The notes: generated by a model not told the origin, from the sequence alone. A stretch of DNA of 64,000 bases from Paenibacillus sp. FSL R10-2734 (GCF_037963865.1 NZ_CP150170.1:1860001-1924000), one strand, 5' to 3'; positions 42,055 to 51,970 are shown, numbered from the stretch's first letter. Numbers and translations are program-made.

Positions 42055-42639
42055 CGCGAGTTTCTTAGCGGCTTCTTCACGATCCTCCGGTGTATGAGGC
42101 AGATCAAGCTCAATTTCGCGCTCCGCTTGTTTGCGGTGGGCGATTCGGCTGCTTGCTGCGGCCGCCACGGCGCCGACGATGTCGTCGAGGTAGGTGTGGA
42201 TCTGTCCGGTGTCTTTGTCATTTAATCTTTTAAGAACGCCCGGCTTCAGCTTATCCACATAGCCATAGTTGGTAAAGCCAATACTGCCGTATACGTTCAC
42301 GATAGAGAAGGCAAGAATCTCATCTACGCCGTACAATCCCTCATCATTTTCGATCATATCCTGAAGTGGGGAGAACAGCTTGCCCTCTTCTGCCAGTACA
42401 TCTAATTGAATACCTGTTAGTACTGCATTTTGTACTTCCCGCTTGCTGAGTACCATCTCTACATTATGGATACATTCATCCATCGTTAAATTTGGATAGT
42501 ATTTCTGTTGCAGAAACAAAACGAGCTCCGCGATTTCCTCCAGGGTTACTCCACGCTTGTTCAGCCAGTATTTGGTCGCATCTGCGACCGCCTTGCTGTT
42601 CAGACTGTAAGGTATTTTTTCGATTTTTTCATCAGCCAT
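42031..42639 (-). CDS. Phosphatidylglycerophosphatase A-family protein, YutG-like
   Basis: 202 aa. The core matches the PgpA/YutG family of low-GC Gram-positives: RGVTLEEIAELVLFLQ, MVLSKREVQNAVLTG, DEGLYGVDEILAFSIVNVYG, GFTNYGYVDKLKPG and HTYLDDIVGAVAAAASSRIAH with its conserved acidic and His residues. The family is annotated as phosphatidylglycerol-phosphate phosphatase; the catalytic role of the YutG branch is less certain. The acidic C-terminal tail ends inside a tandem repeat. Ribosome site GAGGTGA precedes the ATG. Confidence 0.85.
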   Translation of the reverse strand: MADEKIEKIPYSLNSKAVADATKYWLNKRGVTLEEIAELVLFLQQKYYPNLTMDECIHNVEMVLSKREVQNAVLTGIQLDVLAEEGKLFSPLQDMIENDEGLYGVDEILAFSIVNVYGSIGFTNYGYVDKLKPGVLKRLNDKDTGQIHTYLDDIVGAVAAAASSRIAHRKQAEREIELDLPHTPEDREEAAKKLAEYDETPE

Positions 42640-42909
42640 GATTCAGTCACCTCGTTGTTTAGTAAGTCATTTCATTACAGCAAACGTTAGTAGGATGTTA
42701 AGGACTGTTGTTATCTCAGATTGTACGTTTACCGGAAGTAATTGTCCAGCGAGGGGAGTTTCAGTGAACTGAAATTCAGGCCCCGCGTGACATGAAGAAG
42801 AAGCTCACAGGCTTTTCCAACAATTTAGGATAAGCTGTTGTTATTTTTTGGACAAAGGTCTCGTATACATAGCAGTACAAATGATATCTAACCTTGAAAG
42901 GGGTAATAA

Positions 42910-44034
42910 ATGATGAAACCTATGCAACAAATCCGCGGGATCTCCGCAGTCTGCTTACTCGCAGTTCCATTGGCACTGTCTGGCTGTGGGCTGTTTGGTT
43001 CAGAATCGGCATCGATTGATGCTCCGCCACCAGAGGTAGAAGCGCAAATGTTACAGACTAGTGGAAACACTACTTTGGATTCAGGTGTATTTGGTCCGGT
43101 GGCACAGGAGGATACACAGACAACTGTTAAGGGCAGCACCAAAACTCCTCAGAGCAGTGCTTCCGGAGACCGGACAACTGTATTTTTGGAAGATGGTAAT
43201 GGATTACTCGCTCCGGTATCCCTAAGCCTGCCAAAGAGTAAAGATTCCGCCGCACTCAAAAACTCGTTAATGGCACTAGTGAGCAAGGGAGAATATGCTT
43301 CAGCACTGCCTGAAGGATTCAAAGGCGTTCTGCCAGCTGGAACGGAAGTACAAAGTATTACGGTAGACAAGTCGAATTTGGCGGTTGTTGAATTTAATTC
43401 AGAATTCAATAACTATGATCCTTTAGAGGAACGCAAAATCCTCGAAGCAATCACTTGGACGCTGACCGGTCAAGATAACATTAAAAGCGTACAGCTCTGG
43501 GTAGATGGTAAAAAGCTCACAGAGATGCCTCTTCAAAGCACGCCGCTGGATCGTCCATTATCCCGCACAATGGGCATAAACTTGCCGAAGCAAGGACCAC
43601 TTCTGATGAACTCAAGTGCGGTTACTGTTTATTTTTCTACAACATCTCCTGATGGTATCCAATATTATGTACCTGTAACCCGCTTTGTACCCGCCGGACA
43701 AGAACAGCTGACTGCAGCTTTAAACGAATTGATTGCAGGACCTGAATCCGGAAATGGGCTGGAAATGGTCATGACGCAGGGAACGATACTTGAATCTGTA
43801 GATGCTGGGCAGAACGGTGTAGTTACCGTATCCTTGACGGATGATATGTTCGCAGACGGTAAGGGCGTACCGGCCGAAATGCTGGAATCGGTTGTGCTGA
43901 CTGTTGCGCAAAATTCAGACGATGCCCTTGTGCAAATTCGCTTAAACGGCAAGGAGTCGATTACAGATACGGATAATGTAGATTACAGCAAACCCGTTTC
44001 CGCACCAGAATATTTGAACGAGCTCCCGTTATAG
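42910..44034 (+). CDS. gerM: GerMN-domain spore lipoprotein
   Basis: 374 aa. Lipoprotein signal with lipobox ALSGC, a Ser/Thr/Gln-rich linker, then two GerMN domains (about residues 95-205 and 235-350; each has a strand-loop pattern such as NLAVVEFNSEF and GVVTVSLTDDMF). GerM is needed for sporulation and germination and stabilises the SpoIIIA-Q complex in Bacillus. Order gerM-rph-rdgB matches B. subtilis gerM-rph-ysnA. Start ATG at 42910 after GAAAGGGG; a second ATG follows immediately. The 270-bp gap before it holds a short stem TTTCAG/CTGAAA but no sure promoter. Confidence 0.9.
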   Translation: MMKPMQQIRGISAVCLLAVPLALSGCGLFGSESASIDAPPPEVEAQMLQTSGNTTLDSGVFGPVAQEDTQTTVKGSTKTPQSSASGDRTTVFLEDGNGLLAPVSLSLPKSKDSAALKNSLMALVSKGEYASALPEGFKGVLPAGTEVQSITVDKSNLAVVEFNSEFNNYDPLEERKILEAITWTLTGQDNIKSVQLWVDGKKLTEMPLQSTPLDRPLSRTMGINLPKQGPLLMNSSAVTVYFSTTSPDGIQYYVPVTRFVPAGQEQLTAALNELIAGPESGNGLEMVMTQGTILESVDAGQNGVVTVSLTDDMFADGKGVPAEMLESVVLTVAQNSDDALVQIRLNGKESITDTDNVDYSKPVSAPEYLNELPL

Positions 44035-44185
44035 AATGACCCCGTAAGGTTAAAAAGATGCTTTTGTGCCTCCTCTTTGGTAGAATAAAAGTTGCTCAAA
44101 AAGACGTAACGTCCCAAGCCGTGTGCTACGGGGAAACGGGACTCGCGCTAAACTATTTAGCTATACGATGTAGGAGGCAGAAAAG

Positions 44186-44944
44186 ATGAGATCAAACGGG
44201 CGAAACGACGACCAATTACGGCCGCTAACAATAACGACCCAAACGAATAAATATGCTGAGGGCTCCGTGATCATTGAGATGGGAGATACCAAAGTCATTT
44301 GTACGGCTACTGTGGAAGAAAAAGTACCTCCTTTTCTTAAAGGACAAGGAAAAGGCTGGGTAACCGCTGAATATTCGATGCTTCCTCGGGCAACTCAATC
44401 CCGTAATCAGCGCGAAGCTGCACGCGGAAAGCTTACTGGACGCACCATGGAAATCCAACGGCTGATCGGACGAGCGCTTCGTTCCGTAGTGAATTTACAA
44501 GCGTTAGGCGAGCGTAGTATTACGCTGGACTGTGATGTGATTCAGGCAGATGGTGGTACGCGGACCGCTTCGATTACGGGTGCTTTTGTTGCTATGGCAT
44601 TTGCTATTAACAAAATTGCACTTCAGCACAAGCTGGCTGTATTTCCTATAACAGATTTTTTGGGGGCAATCAGTGTCGGTGTTGTAGGGGATAAAACGCT
44701 GCTGGATTTGAATTATGAAGAGGATTCCAAAGCAAAAGTGGATATGAATGTAGTCATGACAGGCGGCGGTGCCTTTGTTGAACTACAGGGGACAGGCGAA
44801 GAAAGACCTTTCACTCGTCAAGAGCTGGATCTTTTGCTAGGTCTAGGTGAAAAGGGAATCTATGAGCTAATTGCTGCGCAGAAAGAAGCGCTGGGAGCGA
44901 TTGCTCTCAAAATCCCTTCCGGCCAGCCAGGCCAAGAGGTGTAG
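44186..44944 (+). CDS. rph: RNase PH
   Basis: 252-aa phosphorolytic 3'-5' exoribonuclease that trims tRNA 3' ends, using phosphate. Hallmarks: MRSNGRNDDQLRPLTI at the start, GMTxV-equivalent VICTATVEEKVPPF, SMLPRATQSRN, GRTMEIQRLIGRALR, DCDVIQADGGTRTASITG, and LDLNYEEDSKAKVDMNVVMT. Normal length. Ribosome site TAGGAGG is just upstream; it is followed by rdgB with a one-base gap. Confidence 0.97.
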   Translation: MRSNGRNDDQLRPLTITTQTNKYAEGSVIIEMGDTKVICTATVEEKVPPFLKGQGKGWVTAEYSMLPRATQSRNQREAARGKLTGRTMEIQRLIGRALRSVVNLQALGERSITLDCDVIQADGGTRTASITGAFVAMAFAINKIALQHKLAVFPITDFLGAISVGVVGDKTLLDLNYEEDSKAKVDMNVVMTGGGAFVELQGTGEERPFTRQELDLLLGLGEKGIYELIAAQKEALGAIALKIPSGQPGQEV

Positions 44945-44945
44945 C

Positions 44946-45587
44946 ATGAAGTCTGACGGCGGCATTCTCATTGTTGCGACGAAGAATAAGGGGAAAGTAC
45001 GCGAATTCGAGCATGCTTTTGCCCCGCTGGGGCTGACAGTAAAAAGTATGTACGATTATCCGGATCTGCCCGATGTGGTAGAGGACGGAGCCACTTTTGC
45101 CGAGAACGCCTTTAAAAAATCCAAAGCGGTAGGCGACGCTCTAGGAATCCCGGTACTAGCAGATGATTCGGGTCTTTGTGTAGATGCTTTGGATGGCAAA
45201 CCGGGTGTATACTCTGCACGTTATGCAGGGGAAGATGCGGGAGATGAAGAGAACAATCTAAAGCTGCTTAGCGAGCTTGAGAAGCTGAAACAGGGCGAGG
45301 ATACCGGACAGCCTTTGCTAAGTACAGCCCGATTTGTTTGTACATTATCCTTATACGATCCAAGTTCGGGACGTGATCTAACCGCTGAAGGTACGGTGGA
45401 AGGCTGGATCACATCCGAACCTGCTGGTGGTGGAGGGTTTGGCTACGATCCGTTGTTTTACTTGGCAGAATATGAAAAGACAATGGCCGAGCTAACGCTG
45501 GAAGAGAAGCAGCGAATCAGCCACCGGGGAACTGCACTGCGCTTGCTGACGGAGAAGCTGGCAGCTGCAGATGACTTGAATTCCTAA
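44946..45587 (+). CDS. rdgB: XTP/dITP diphosphatase (RdgB/HAM1 family)
   Basis: 213-aa house-cleaning nucleotidase that removes ITP/XTP. The N-terminal ATKNKGKVREFEHAF, VLADDSGLCVDALDGKPGVYSARYAG, FGYDPLFY and SHRGTALR motifs identify the family. ATG at 44946 with AGAGGTG upstream gives the standard length; an upstream in-frame start would lie inside rph. Translationally coupled to rph. Confidence 0.95.
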   Translation: MKSDGGILIVATKNKGKVREFEHAFAPLGLTVKSMYDYPDLPDVVEDGATFAENAFKKSKAVGDALGIPVLADDSGLCVDALDGKPGVYSARYAGEDAGDEENNLKLLSELEKLKQGEDTGQPLLSTARFVCTLSLYDPSSGRDLTAEGTVEGWITSEPAGGGGFGYDPLFYLAEYEKTMAELTLEEKQRISHRGTALRLLTEKLAAADDLNS

Positions 45588-45624
45588 TCCAAGCGCTCCA
45601 TGCGGACGCATGAGAGATGTAATA

Positions 45625-45674
45625 AAGAAGCTTGCAGGCCCAAGGTGTAAACCTTGGCTTGCAAGCTTCTTTTG
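45625..45674. terminator. Terminator of the gerM-rph-rdgB unit
   Basis: 12-bp perfect stem AAGAAGCTTGCA/TGCAAGCTTCTT with an inner stem CAAGGT/ACCTTG, then TTTT. Likely also used by the convergent chitinase gene. Confidence 0.85.
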
Positions 45675-45705
45675 GTTATAAGGCTAAACTTATAATTTTA
45701 ATGGA

Positions 45706-47928
45706 TTAGTTCAGCTTCCAGAGTGCGGGGGTTGCTGTCGGTTCCCAGCCCAGAAGTGAAGTATGGGGCTGTAGACATGTATACGTTATACCATTGTAGC
45801 TAACCTTATCACCTACTTTGTATGCAACTCCCGCTGCCCAGACCGATATACCCGGACTCGGCGTTACGGTTGGCGTTGAAGTGGGTGTCGCGGTTGCAGT
45901 CGGCGTTGGTGCAACGGTTGGTGTTGGAGTAGGTGTCGCAGTTGCAGTCGGCGTTGGTGCAACGGTTGGTGTTGGAGTAGGTGTCGCAGTTGCAGTTGGC
46001 GTTGGTGCAACAGTTGGTGTTGGAGTAGGTGCTATGGTTGCTGTCGGCGTAACGGACGGTGTGGTTGTCGGTGTTGCCGTTGGTGACGCAGATGGCGTTG
46101 CTGTAGGAGTAGGCGTTGGCGTGATGCCTCCATACAGCTTGTCGTATTCCTGCTGGGAGGAGCTTCCGTTCAGCGTAATTCGCTGCGGGCCGCCCGAGAA
46201 ATTCAGCTTCATCATGCCCGGAATTTCTAGTGTGGCTCCGTTTGCAATGGCTTGGGATGCCGTCCCGGTAATACGATAGCGGTTAAAGTCCCATGCCGTA
46301 GAGATTTGCTCTACTGTACCAGCTCCCCATGCAGAGGTCAGGGTTGTTGTAGTCGGTAGATCGAATTCTAGCTTCCAGCCACCGGGAATATCCGCGCCTG
46401 TGTTATTGGTTATTTTCAGGGAGTAAGTGTAATTCGGATGATCGTAAGCACCACTGAAGCTAAGACTGAAGTTCGTAGGCGCAGGTAGTTGTGGCTTTGG
46501 AAGTCCACCTGGCAGAGAGGCTGACTTAAGCTGGTCGTAGGCAAAATCGGTCAACGAGTTGCCATACGTATAGGTGCCATCACTTTTTTCAGAGTAGTCG
46601 CCTGTCAATTCCCAGAACATCATCCCTCCTAAGCCTTTTTGCTTGATATAGTCCAGTTTGTAGCCGAGAGATTCCTTGTCTTCATACGTAAGAAAAACCC
46701 TCTTATCTGCGTTGTACAAGTATGGGGTTTTGGTAACAGGATCGAAGAAACGCTTATTAGCTGGATCTTTGAGCAGATTCAGCACATGCCAGATTGGATT
46801 TGCGCCAGCCGGCTGCTCTGGTGCAGGATCATTCCAGATTCCGTATACGCCGTCGGCTCCACCTCCGGTTGTAGGAGCTGTACCGTAAAGACCTGTGTTG
46901 TTGATTCCTCCATTCACATTCTTCCAGCCTCGTGAGTAATAAGGAACTCCGATGACGATTTTTTCCGGAGGGAGCGTTCCTAAATAGTATCGAACGGCCC
47001 AGTCAGTATTCAGAACCGGAGTGCCTAGCGCTACTGTTTCGGTATCGCGAGAATCCGGGTACAGGGCGGAATGCGGCCCTACATATCCGTTCCACGCGCC
47101 GTGGAAATCATAGGTCATGAGGTTCGCCCAGTCTAAATACTGGTTAGCTTCCCCTAGCTTCATCCCACCTAGAATCCAGGAGGAGGCAGTTGCGGCTATG
47201 GTTAGGTCATATTTCTGATTGTCCTGTGCGCCAGCCTGATCTAGCTTTTCGCGGAGCTTTTTCATGAGAAGAACATAGTTATTGTAGTTCACTGTGCGCA
47301 GCGGCTCAGCCACACCGAAGTCATTCGGGTTACCTGACTGGCCAGTACCGGATGGGTACTCCCAATCAATGTCCACACCGTTGAACTGGTAGGTACGTAG
47401 AAAATCCACGACGCTATTCGCAAACGCCTCGCGGCCAGCCTCCGAATTGGCCATGTTATAAAAGCCACCAGACCCCGACCAGCCACCAACCGAAATCAGG
47501 GTGCGGACATCGGGATATAGCTGCTTATATTTTACGAGCTGGTTAAAATGTCCTTTATACGGTAAATTGGTCAGCTGGTCAGGGTAATCTTTTTCGATGG
47601 CTGCTGTACGGTCCATCAATTCAATCTTATTCGTTTGAGTGTTTACCTTGGCGAATGCATAGTTAATGTGAGTGATCTTACCCCACGGTATTTTGTCGAC
47701 GGTATAAAATCCTTTATTCTCCTGATCTCCCCACTCAGGGAAGTAAGCAACAATCTTACGAGGATGATCTGCAGCCGGAGCGGGAGCAGCTGGCGTTGTT
47801 CCTGCTGCTAAGGCCACTTGTGACGATCCACCTGCACTTGTGTAAAACGGAAGCAGAATGATGGCGCTCAGTAAGGCCGCAATGTAGCGTGCGGACTTAC
47901 TACGCCTAGTGCGTGTACTTATCTTCAT
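45706..47928 (-). CDS. Secreted GH18 chitinase with PT-rich linker and C-terminal CBM5/12
   Basis: 740 aa. Signal peptide (basic start, IAALLSAIILLPFYTSA). GH18 domain about residues 55-470 with substrate-assisted motif FNGVDIDWEYP (DxxDxDxE), SVGGWSGSGGF, and MTYDFHGAWNG. Then a CBM2-like beta-sandwich (about 480-595; FSLSFSGAYDHPNYTYSLKI, AWGAGTVEQIS), a 90-residue Pro/Thr linker of 16-aa repeats, and a C-terminal CBM5/12 (WAAGVAYKVGDKVSYNGITY, WEPTATPALWKLN). It cleaves chitin outside the cell. Ribosome site GGAGG. Probably cotranscribed with the chitinase encoded 77 bp upstream. Confidence 0.92.
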   Translation of the reverse strand: MKISTRTRRSKSARYIAALLSAIILLPFYTSAGGSSQVALAAGTTPAAPAPAADHPRKIVAYFPEWGDQENKGFYTVDKIPWGKITHINYAFAKVNTQTNKIELMDRTAAIEKDYPDQLTNLPYKGHFNQLVKYKQLYPDVRTLISVGGWSGSGGFYNMANSEAGREAFANSVVDFLRTYQFNGVDIDWEYPSGTGQSGNPNDFGVAEPLRTVNYNNYVLLMKKLREKLDQAGAQDNQKYDLTIAATASSWILGGMKLGEANQYLDWANLMTYDFHGAWNGYVGPHSALYPDSRDTETVALGTPVLNTDWAVRYYLGTLPPEKIVIGVPYYSRGWKNVNGGINNTGLYGTAPTTGGGADGVYGIWNDPAPEQPAGANPIWHVLNLLKDPANKRFFDPVTKTPYLYNADKRVFLTYEDKESLGYKLDYIKQKGLGGMMFWELTGDYSEKSDGTYTYGNSLTDFAYDQLKSASLPGGLPKPQLPAPTNFSLSFSGAYDHPNYTYSLKITNNTGADIPGGWKLEFDLPTTTTLTSAWGAGTVEQISTAWDFNRYRITGTASQAIANGATLEIPGMMKLNFSGGPQRITLNGSSSQQEYDKLYGGITPTPTPTATPSASPTATPTTTPSVTPTATIAPTPTPTVAPTPTATATPTPTPTVAPTPTATATPTPTPTVAPTPTATATPTSTPTVTPSPGISVWAAGVAYKVGDKVSYNGITYTCLQPHTSLLGWEPTATPALWKLN

Positions 47929-48005
47929 TTAACATTCCTCCAAAAGGGATAATATTACTGCGGGAGTAGATAGGAACGGTGATCCTTTCGCGCAAATTGG
48001 GGGTC

Positions 48006-50000
48006 TTAACTCAACTTCCAAAGAGCGGGCGTTGTCGCCGGTTCCCAGCCTTGTAGTGAAGTATGGGGCTGGAGGCAAGTATACGTTTTGGCGTTGTAGC
48101 TAACGATATCACCCGTTTTGTACGTGATTCCTGCTGCCCAGCTAGAAACCTCAGGAGTTGGTGCTACAGTTGCAGTTGGCGTCGGAGTTGCCGTCGGGGC
48201 AACTGTTGCAGTTGGAGTCGGTGCTACAGTTGCAGTTGGCGTCGGAGTTGCCGTCGGAGTCGGTGCTACTGTTGCGGTTGGTGTAGGAGTTGCAGTTGGT
48301 GCTACAGTTGGAGTTGGTGCCACGGTTGCCGTTGGCGTCGGAGTTGCTGTTGCTGTTCCGCACACGCTGATGAACTTCCAGACTCCGGTAGCACCGCTAA
48401 GGTCAGGACGGTCGCCTTGTGTCCACCATTTGGCTTCATAGACTGAGCCGTTGTAAGAAACTTGCTGGCCGCCAGTATATATGGCTGTCTGGCTCCATAC
48501 CGCTGCACATTGTCCCGGAGTAGCCGTCGGCGTTGGAGTTACCACTGGTGTAGGTGTTGCCGATGGAGTTACTGTCGGCGACGGTGTTGCAGTCGGAGTC
48601 GGAGTTGGCGTTGGCGTTACCGTCGGAGTCGGTGTTGGCTGCACCACTCCGCCGCCAAGATCGGCGTTTAGTTTGTTGGTCAGTGTTTTGTTCCGGTCAC
48701 CACTGGTCTCCCAGAACATAGCGCCAGCAAGGCCCTTTGATTTGAGATAACTGATCTTATGGCCAAAGGATTCTACGTCGTCATAGCTGATATAAGTTTG
48801 GTTCGTTGGATTATAGAGATAAGGCACTTTTGATGTGTCATTCCAATAACGGGTATAACCGTTTTTGTTAATGTAATTAGCTTCGAGGTCGTAGAAATCG
48901 TAGCTCCCCTTCTCCCATGTACCCGTGGATGAAATACCAGAGGACAATTGGTATTGGCCATTTCCTGCTGCAGGAGCGCCTCCCCAACCACGGCCATAAA
49001 ATCCCATACCAAGAACTAACTTGTTCGCAGGTACGCCATTGGCTAAATAGCTAGTTACCGCGTTGTCGATGTTGAAGTTTTGCGGTTCGGTCAGGCCTGA
49101 TGCAGAGGCGGCAGGATCATAGTACAAAGGAGCATTGTGACCTGTGGTCTTATTCCAGCTTCCATTGAAGTCATAGGTCATAATATTGATCCAATCAACA
49201 ATGGAAGCAATATCTGCAAGATTATTGTTGCTGACGTACGTCGGGCCTGCACCGGAAGCGATGGTCAGCAGGTAGGTTTTGCCGTCGGTCTGGCCAGCAG
49301 CATTTAGCTTCTCACGGATTTTTTGCAACAGAAGGATATAGTTCTCCTTGTCTTCGGGACGATAGTTGTTGCCTGCAAGCCCACCGCTGACAGGGTACTC
49401 CCAGTCGAGATCGACTCCGTCCATTTTATATTTACGAATGAAGTCTACCGCAGAGTTGGCAAAAACCTCACGGGTTACGGCCGTGGCCGCCACATCCGAG
49501 AAACGATTCGACCAGGTCCAGCCCCCAACGGAGATTAACGTTTTCAGGTTCGGGTTCTTTTCTTTCAGCTTCCACAGCTGCTTCAGGTTACCTTTGATGG
49601 GGTCATCCCATTTGTCATCCCCGAAGCTCTTTCCGGTGTCAATCCACGGGTCACCCAGCACAATCGTGCCGTTCGGAACGTTAATGGTCTGTGCCTGCTC
49701 ATTTTGACAGCTCCAGGTTACCGGATTCGGGCCAGTAGGGTCGGGATTGCCGTGAATGCCATTCCAACAAATATCTGCGAAGGCGTAGTTAATGACATTC
49801 ATTTTGGTAGGATCGATATCTGTTACATTGTAAGCCCGCCCGTAAGCAGCCCAAGAAGCGTAATAACCAACGAGTTTATAATCCTGTGCGGCGTTGGCCG
49901 TTTTGGCACTACTACCCAGGGCTGAAAAAAGTGTAAGAACAAGCGCAGCGATCATCGCGATCGCAAAGGTTTTGCGTGAACTTTTTTTCATGAATATCAT
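48006..50000 (-). CDS. Secreted GH18 chitinase with two CBM5/12 modules
   Basis: 664 aa. Signal peptide (KKSSRKTFAIAMIAALVLTL, cleavage near TANA-AQ). The GH18 catalytic domain follows directly (KLVGYYASWAAYGR, SVGGWTWSNRF, MDGVDLDWEYP, INIMTYDFNGSWN). Two carbohydrate-binding modules of CBM5/12 type (WSQTAIYTGGQQVSYNGSVY near 510 and WAAGITYKTGDIVSYNAKTY near 620) are joined by Pro/Thr linkers. Start ATG at 50000 is set by GGAGGT 9 nt upstream. It is the promoter-proximal gene of the chitinase pair; a cre-like site lies about 190 bp upstream. Confidence 0.92.
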   Translation of the reverse strand: MIFMKKSSRKTFAIAMIAALVLTLFSALGSSAKTANAAQDYKLVGYYASWAAYGRAYNVTDIDPTKMNVINYAFADICWNGIHGNPDPTGPNPVTWSCQNEQAQTINVPNGTIVLGDPWIDTGKSFGDDKWDDPIKGNLKQLWKLKEKNPNLKTLISVGGWTWSNRFSDVAATAVTREVFANSAVDFIRKYKMDGVDLDWEYPVSGGLAGNNYRPEDKENYILLLQKIREKLNAAGQTDGKTYLLTIASGAGPTYVSNNNLADIASIVDWINIMTYDFNGSWNKTTGHNAPLYYDPAASASGLTEPQNFNIDNAVTSYLANGVPANKLVLGMGFYGRGWGGAPAAGNGQYQLSSGISSTGTWEKGSYDFYDLEANYINKNGYTRYWNDTSKVPYLYNPTNQTYISYDDVESFGHKISYLKSKGLAGAMFWETSGDRNKTLTNKLNADLGGGVVQPTPTPTVTPTPTPTPTATPSPTVTPSATPTPVVTPTPTATPGQCAAVWSQTAIYTGGQQVSYNGSVYEAKWWTQGDRPDLSGATGVWKFISVCGTATATPTPTATVAPTPTVAPTATPTPTATVAPTPTATPTPTATVAPTPTATVAPTATPTPTATVAPTPEVSSWAAGITYKTGDIVSYNAKTYTCLQPHTSLQGWEPATTPALWKLS

Positions 50001-50186
50001 TGATTTTCTACCTCCGAGGTTCAATGTGTAGTTCGAAATTCTTTTCGGCAAGAGATCCCGACGTTCACCTCCCATATTTTGAAATTCACCTGTACCTGCA
50101 CCCTTGCGTATCTCTCATTCTACTGACATCCAATTCATAGATTTAACAGCGAAAAAATAGTTGTTCATTTGAACCCTTACACGTTA

Positions 50187-50200
50187 GGTAAGCGCTTTCT
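50187..50200 (-). promoter_or_regulatory. CcpA cre-like site upstream of the chitinase operon
   Basis: GGTAAGCGCTTTCT is close to a palindromic cre (TGTAAGCGCTTWCA type). It would give glucose repression of the chitinases. The rest of the 600-bp gap 50001-50600 holds an imperfect palindrome GTTCA/TGAAC at 50163-50174 and otherwise AT-rich sequence with no gene that I can support. Confidence 0.5.
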
Positions 50201-50600
50201 AAACTACTGTTCTAAAGCTTCGCTTTTGATTAACTAGTAGATGTAACGCTGTCGGTAGAGGTTAGGATGAGTAGAAGAGTTGGTTTGGGGTTGAATAATT
50301 AGGTTTGATTACATATTTATGGGTGAAGGCATTTCTTATTTTCAAGCATAGAGAGCGATTATACTAGGGATAAAATTCGGTAATATAGGGGGACATTTTT
50401 CTAATTAATGGATACTTGTGTAGAGAAAGTCTGATAGAGAGTGTGCATGTCCTCTTTTTCAGGAAGCTAATGAAGAACACATAACCTTCGCTGTAATGAA
50501 TATAAATGATATACATGTCTGAATTTTTGGCGGAATTTCGTAAAGCATCGCTGTGTCTTTTTGTTTTATGAGGATCATACGGAAGGTGGTGGGTGCACCG

Positions 50601-51035
50601 ATGGTTGTGTGGGTGTTTTGGTTGATCGCAGCCGGTGTCCTGTTTGTGGTAGAGATGATGACGCTTACTTTTTATCTGCTATGGCTTAGTATTGGCGCAT
50701 TGGCTGGAGGACTGGTGTCGTTATTCGTTCCCGAATCTATTTTGTTACAGGTGGTCGTCGGATCACTGGTCGCTCTGGGTCTAACTGTATTCTCGAAGCC
50801 ACTGGTTTCTAAATTTCGCAGCTCACGTGGGTTCAAGGATACCGGTACAGAAATCGTCGGCAGGCAAGGAGTCGTCATTGAGCCGATTGAGCAGGGGCGC
50901 TACGGGCAAGTGAAGGTAGGCGGAGATACGTGGAGCGCGAGCTCTGATCAGTCTCTGAGCAAGGATGAAGTGGTAAGAGTAGTGAAAAGAGGCACAACCA
51001 TTATTGAAGTAGAACGATGGGGGGACATGAACTAA
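50601..51035 (+). CDS. NfeD-like membrane protein (short form)
   Basis: 144 aa. Three hydrophobic helices in the first 75 residues (VVWVFWLIAAGVLFVVEMM, then FYLLWLSIGALAGGLVSLF, then LLQVVVGSLVALGLTVF), then a C-terminal OB-fold domain (GRQGVVIEPIEQGRYGQVKVGGDTWSA). Short NfeD proteins pair with SPFH proteins at membrane microdomains. ATG at 50601 is chosen after GGTGG. The stop overlaps the next ATG (TAATG). Confidence 0.85.
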   Translation: MVVWVFWLIAAGVLFVVEMMTLTFYLLWLSIGALAGGLVSLFVPESILLQVVVGSLVALGLTVFSKPLVSKFRSSRGFKDTGTEIVGRQGVVIEPIEQGRYGQVKVGGDTWSASSDQSLSKDEVVRVVKRGTTIIEVERWGDMN

Positions 51036-51970
51036 TGGAATGGGCAATTATTGCAATTATTGTGGTGGTAGTCGTAGTGTTTGTGGCATTAACGGTCAAG
51101 ATCGTACCGCAGCAGCGGGTAGGTGTTGTGGAGCGGCTAGGTAAATTTAATCGTTTGCTAACACCGGGTCTGAACATTCTAATTCCTGTGATCGATCAAG
51201 TGCGTACGTTTCACGACTTACGGATTCAACAAGCGAATGTGCCTCCGCAAACGGTAATTACAAAGGATAACGTGCAGGTGCAGATCGACACGATTATTTT
51301 CTATCAGGTAGTGGGACCAGAGGAAGCCACGTATGGTATTTCTGATTATGTATATGGGGTAAGGAATATTTCAACGGCAACGATGCGGCAAATTATCGGT
51401 AAGCTGGAATTAGATGAAACGCTGTCTGGGCGTGAAAAAATCTCAACGGACATTCGCCTGGCACTGGATGAAGCTACAGAGAAATGGGGCGTGCGGATCG
51501 AGCGTGTGGAAGTCATCGATATTAAGCCACCGCTAGATATTCAGGAAGCAATGGATAAGCAGATGAAAGCGGAGCGGAGTAAACGGGCGATTGTCTTGGA
51601 AGCGGAAGCTGCCAAGCAGGATATGATCCTGCGTGCAGAAGGGGATAAGCAGAGTAAGATTCTGAAAGCGGAAGGTGACAAGGAAGCGCGTATCCGCCAA
51701 GCAGAGGGTTCACGGCAGGCACAGGAGCTGGAAGCCAACGGTGAAGCTAAAGCGATTATAGCGGTGGCCGAAGCGGAAAAATCACGCATTGAGCTGATTC
51801 GCTCAGCAGGCCTGGATGAGCAAGTACTCGCTTATCGCTCCTTCGAAGCATTGGCCGAAATCGCCAAAGGTCCTGCGAATAAAGTGTTCTTGCCTACAAG
51901 TGCTGTTGAAACGCTGGGAAGTCTTGGAGCGATTGCTGAGGTATTCAAAGCGAGCAAGGATAGTAAATAG
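51035..51970 (+). CDS. SPFH-domain protein, QmcA/stomatin-like
   Basis: 311 aa. One N-terminal membrane helix (WAIIAIIVVVVVVFVALTV), then an SPFH/band-7 domain (VGVVERLGKFNRLLTPG, ISTDIRLALDEATEKWGV, DIKPPLDIQEAMDKQM) and a long charged coiled-coil with repeats of AEGDKQSK/AEGDKEAR type, ending in a helical tail. Such proteins oligomerise at the inner face of the membrane. ATG at 51035 follows GGGGGGA and couples to the nfeD-like stop. Confidence 0.9.
   Translation: MEWAIIAIIVVVVVVFVALTVKIVPQQRVGVVERLGKFNRLLTPGLNILIPVIDQVRTFHDLRIQQANVPPQTVITKDNVQVQIDTIIFYQVVGPEEATYGISDYVYGVRNISTATMRQIIGKLELDETLSGREKISTDIRLALDEATEKWGVRIERVEVIDIKPPLDIQEAMDKQMKAERSKRAIVLEAEAAKQDMILRAEGDKQSKILKAEGDKEARIRQAEGSRQAQELEANGEAKAIIAVAEAEKSRIELIRSAGLDEQVLAYRSFEALAEIAKGPANKVFLPTSAVETLGSLGAIAEVFKASKDSK

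Noticed and set aside
45818..46279. Val/Gly-rich ORF antisense to the chitinase linker
   Set aside because: Artefact of Pro/Thr repeats read on the other strand; no start signals. The same applies to 48063-48446 and 48118-48441.
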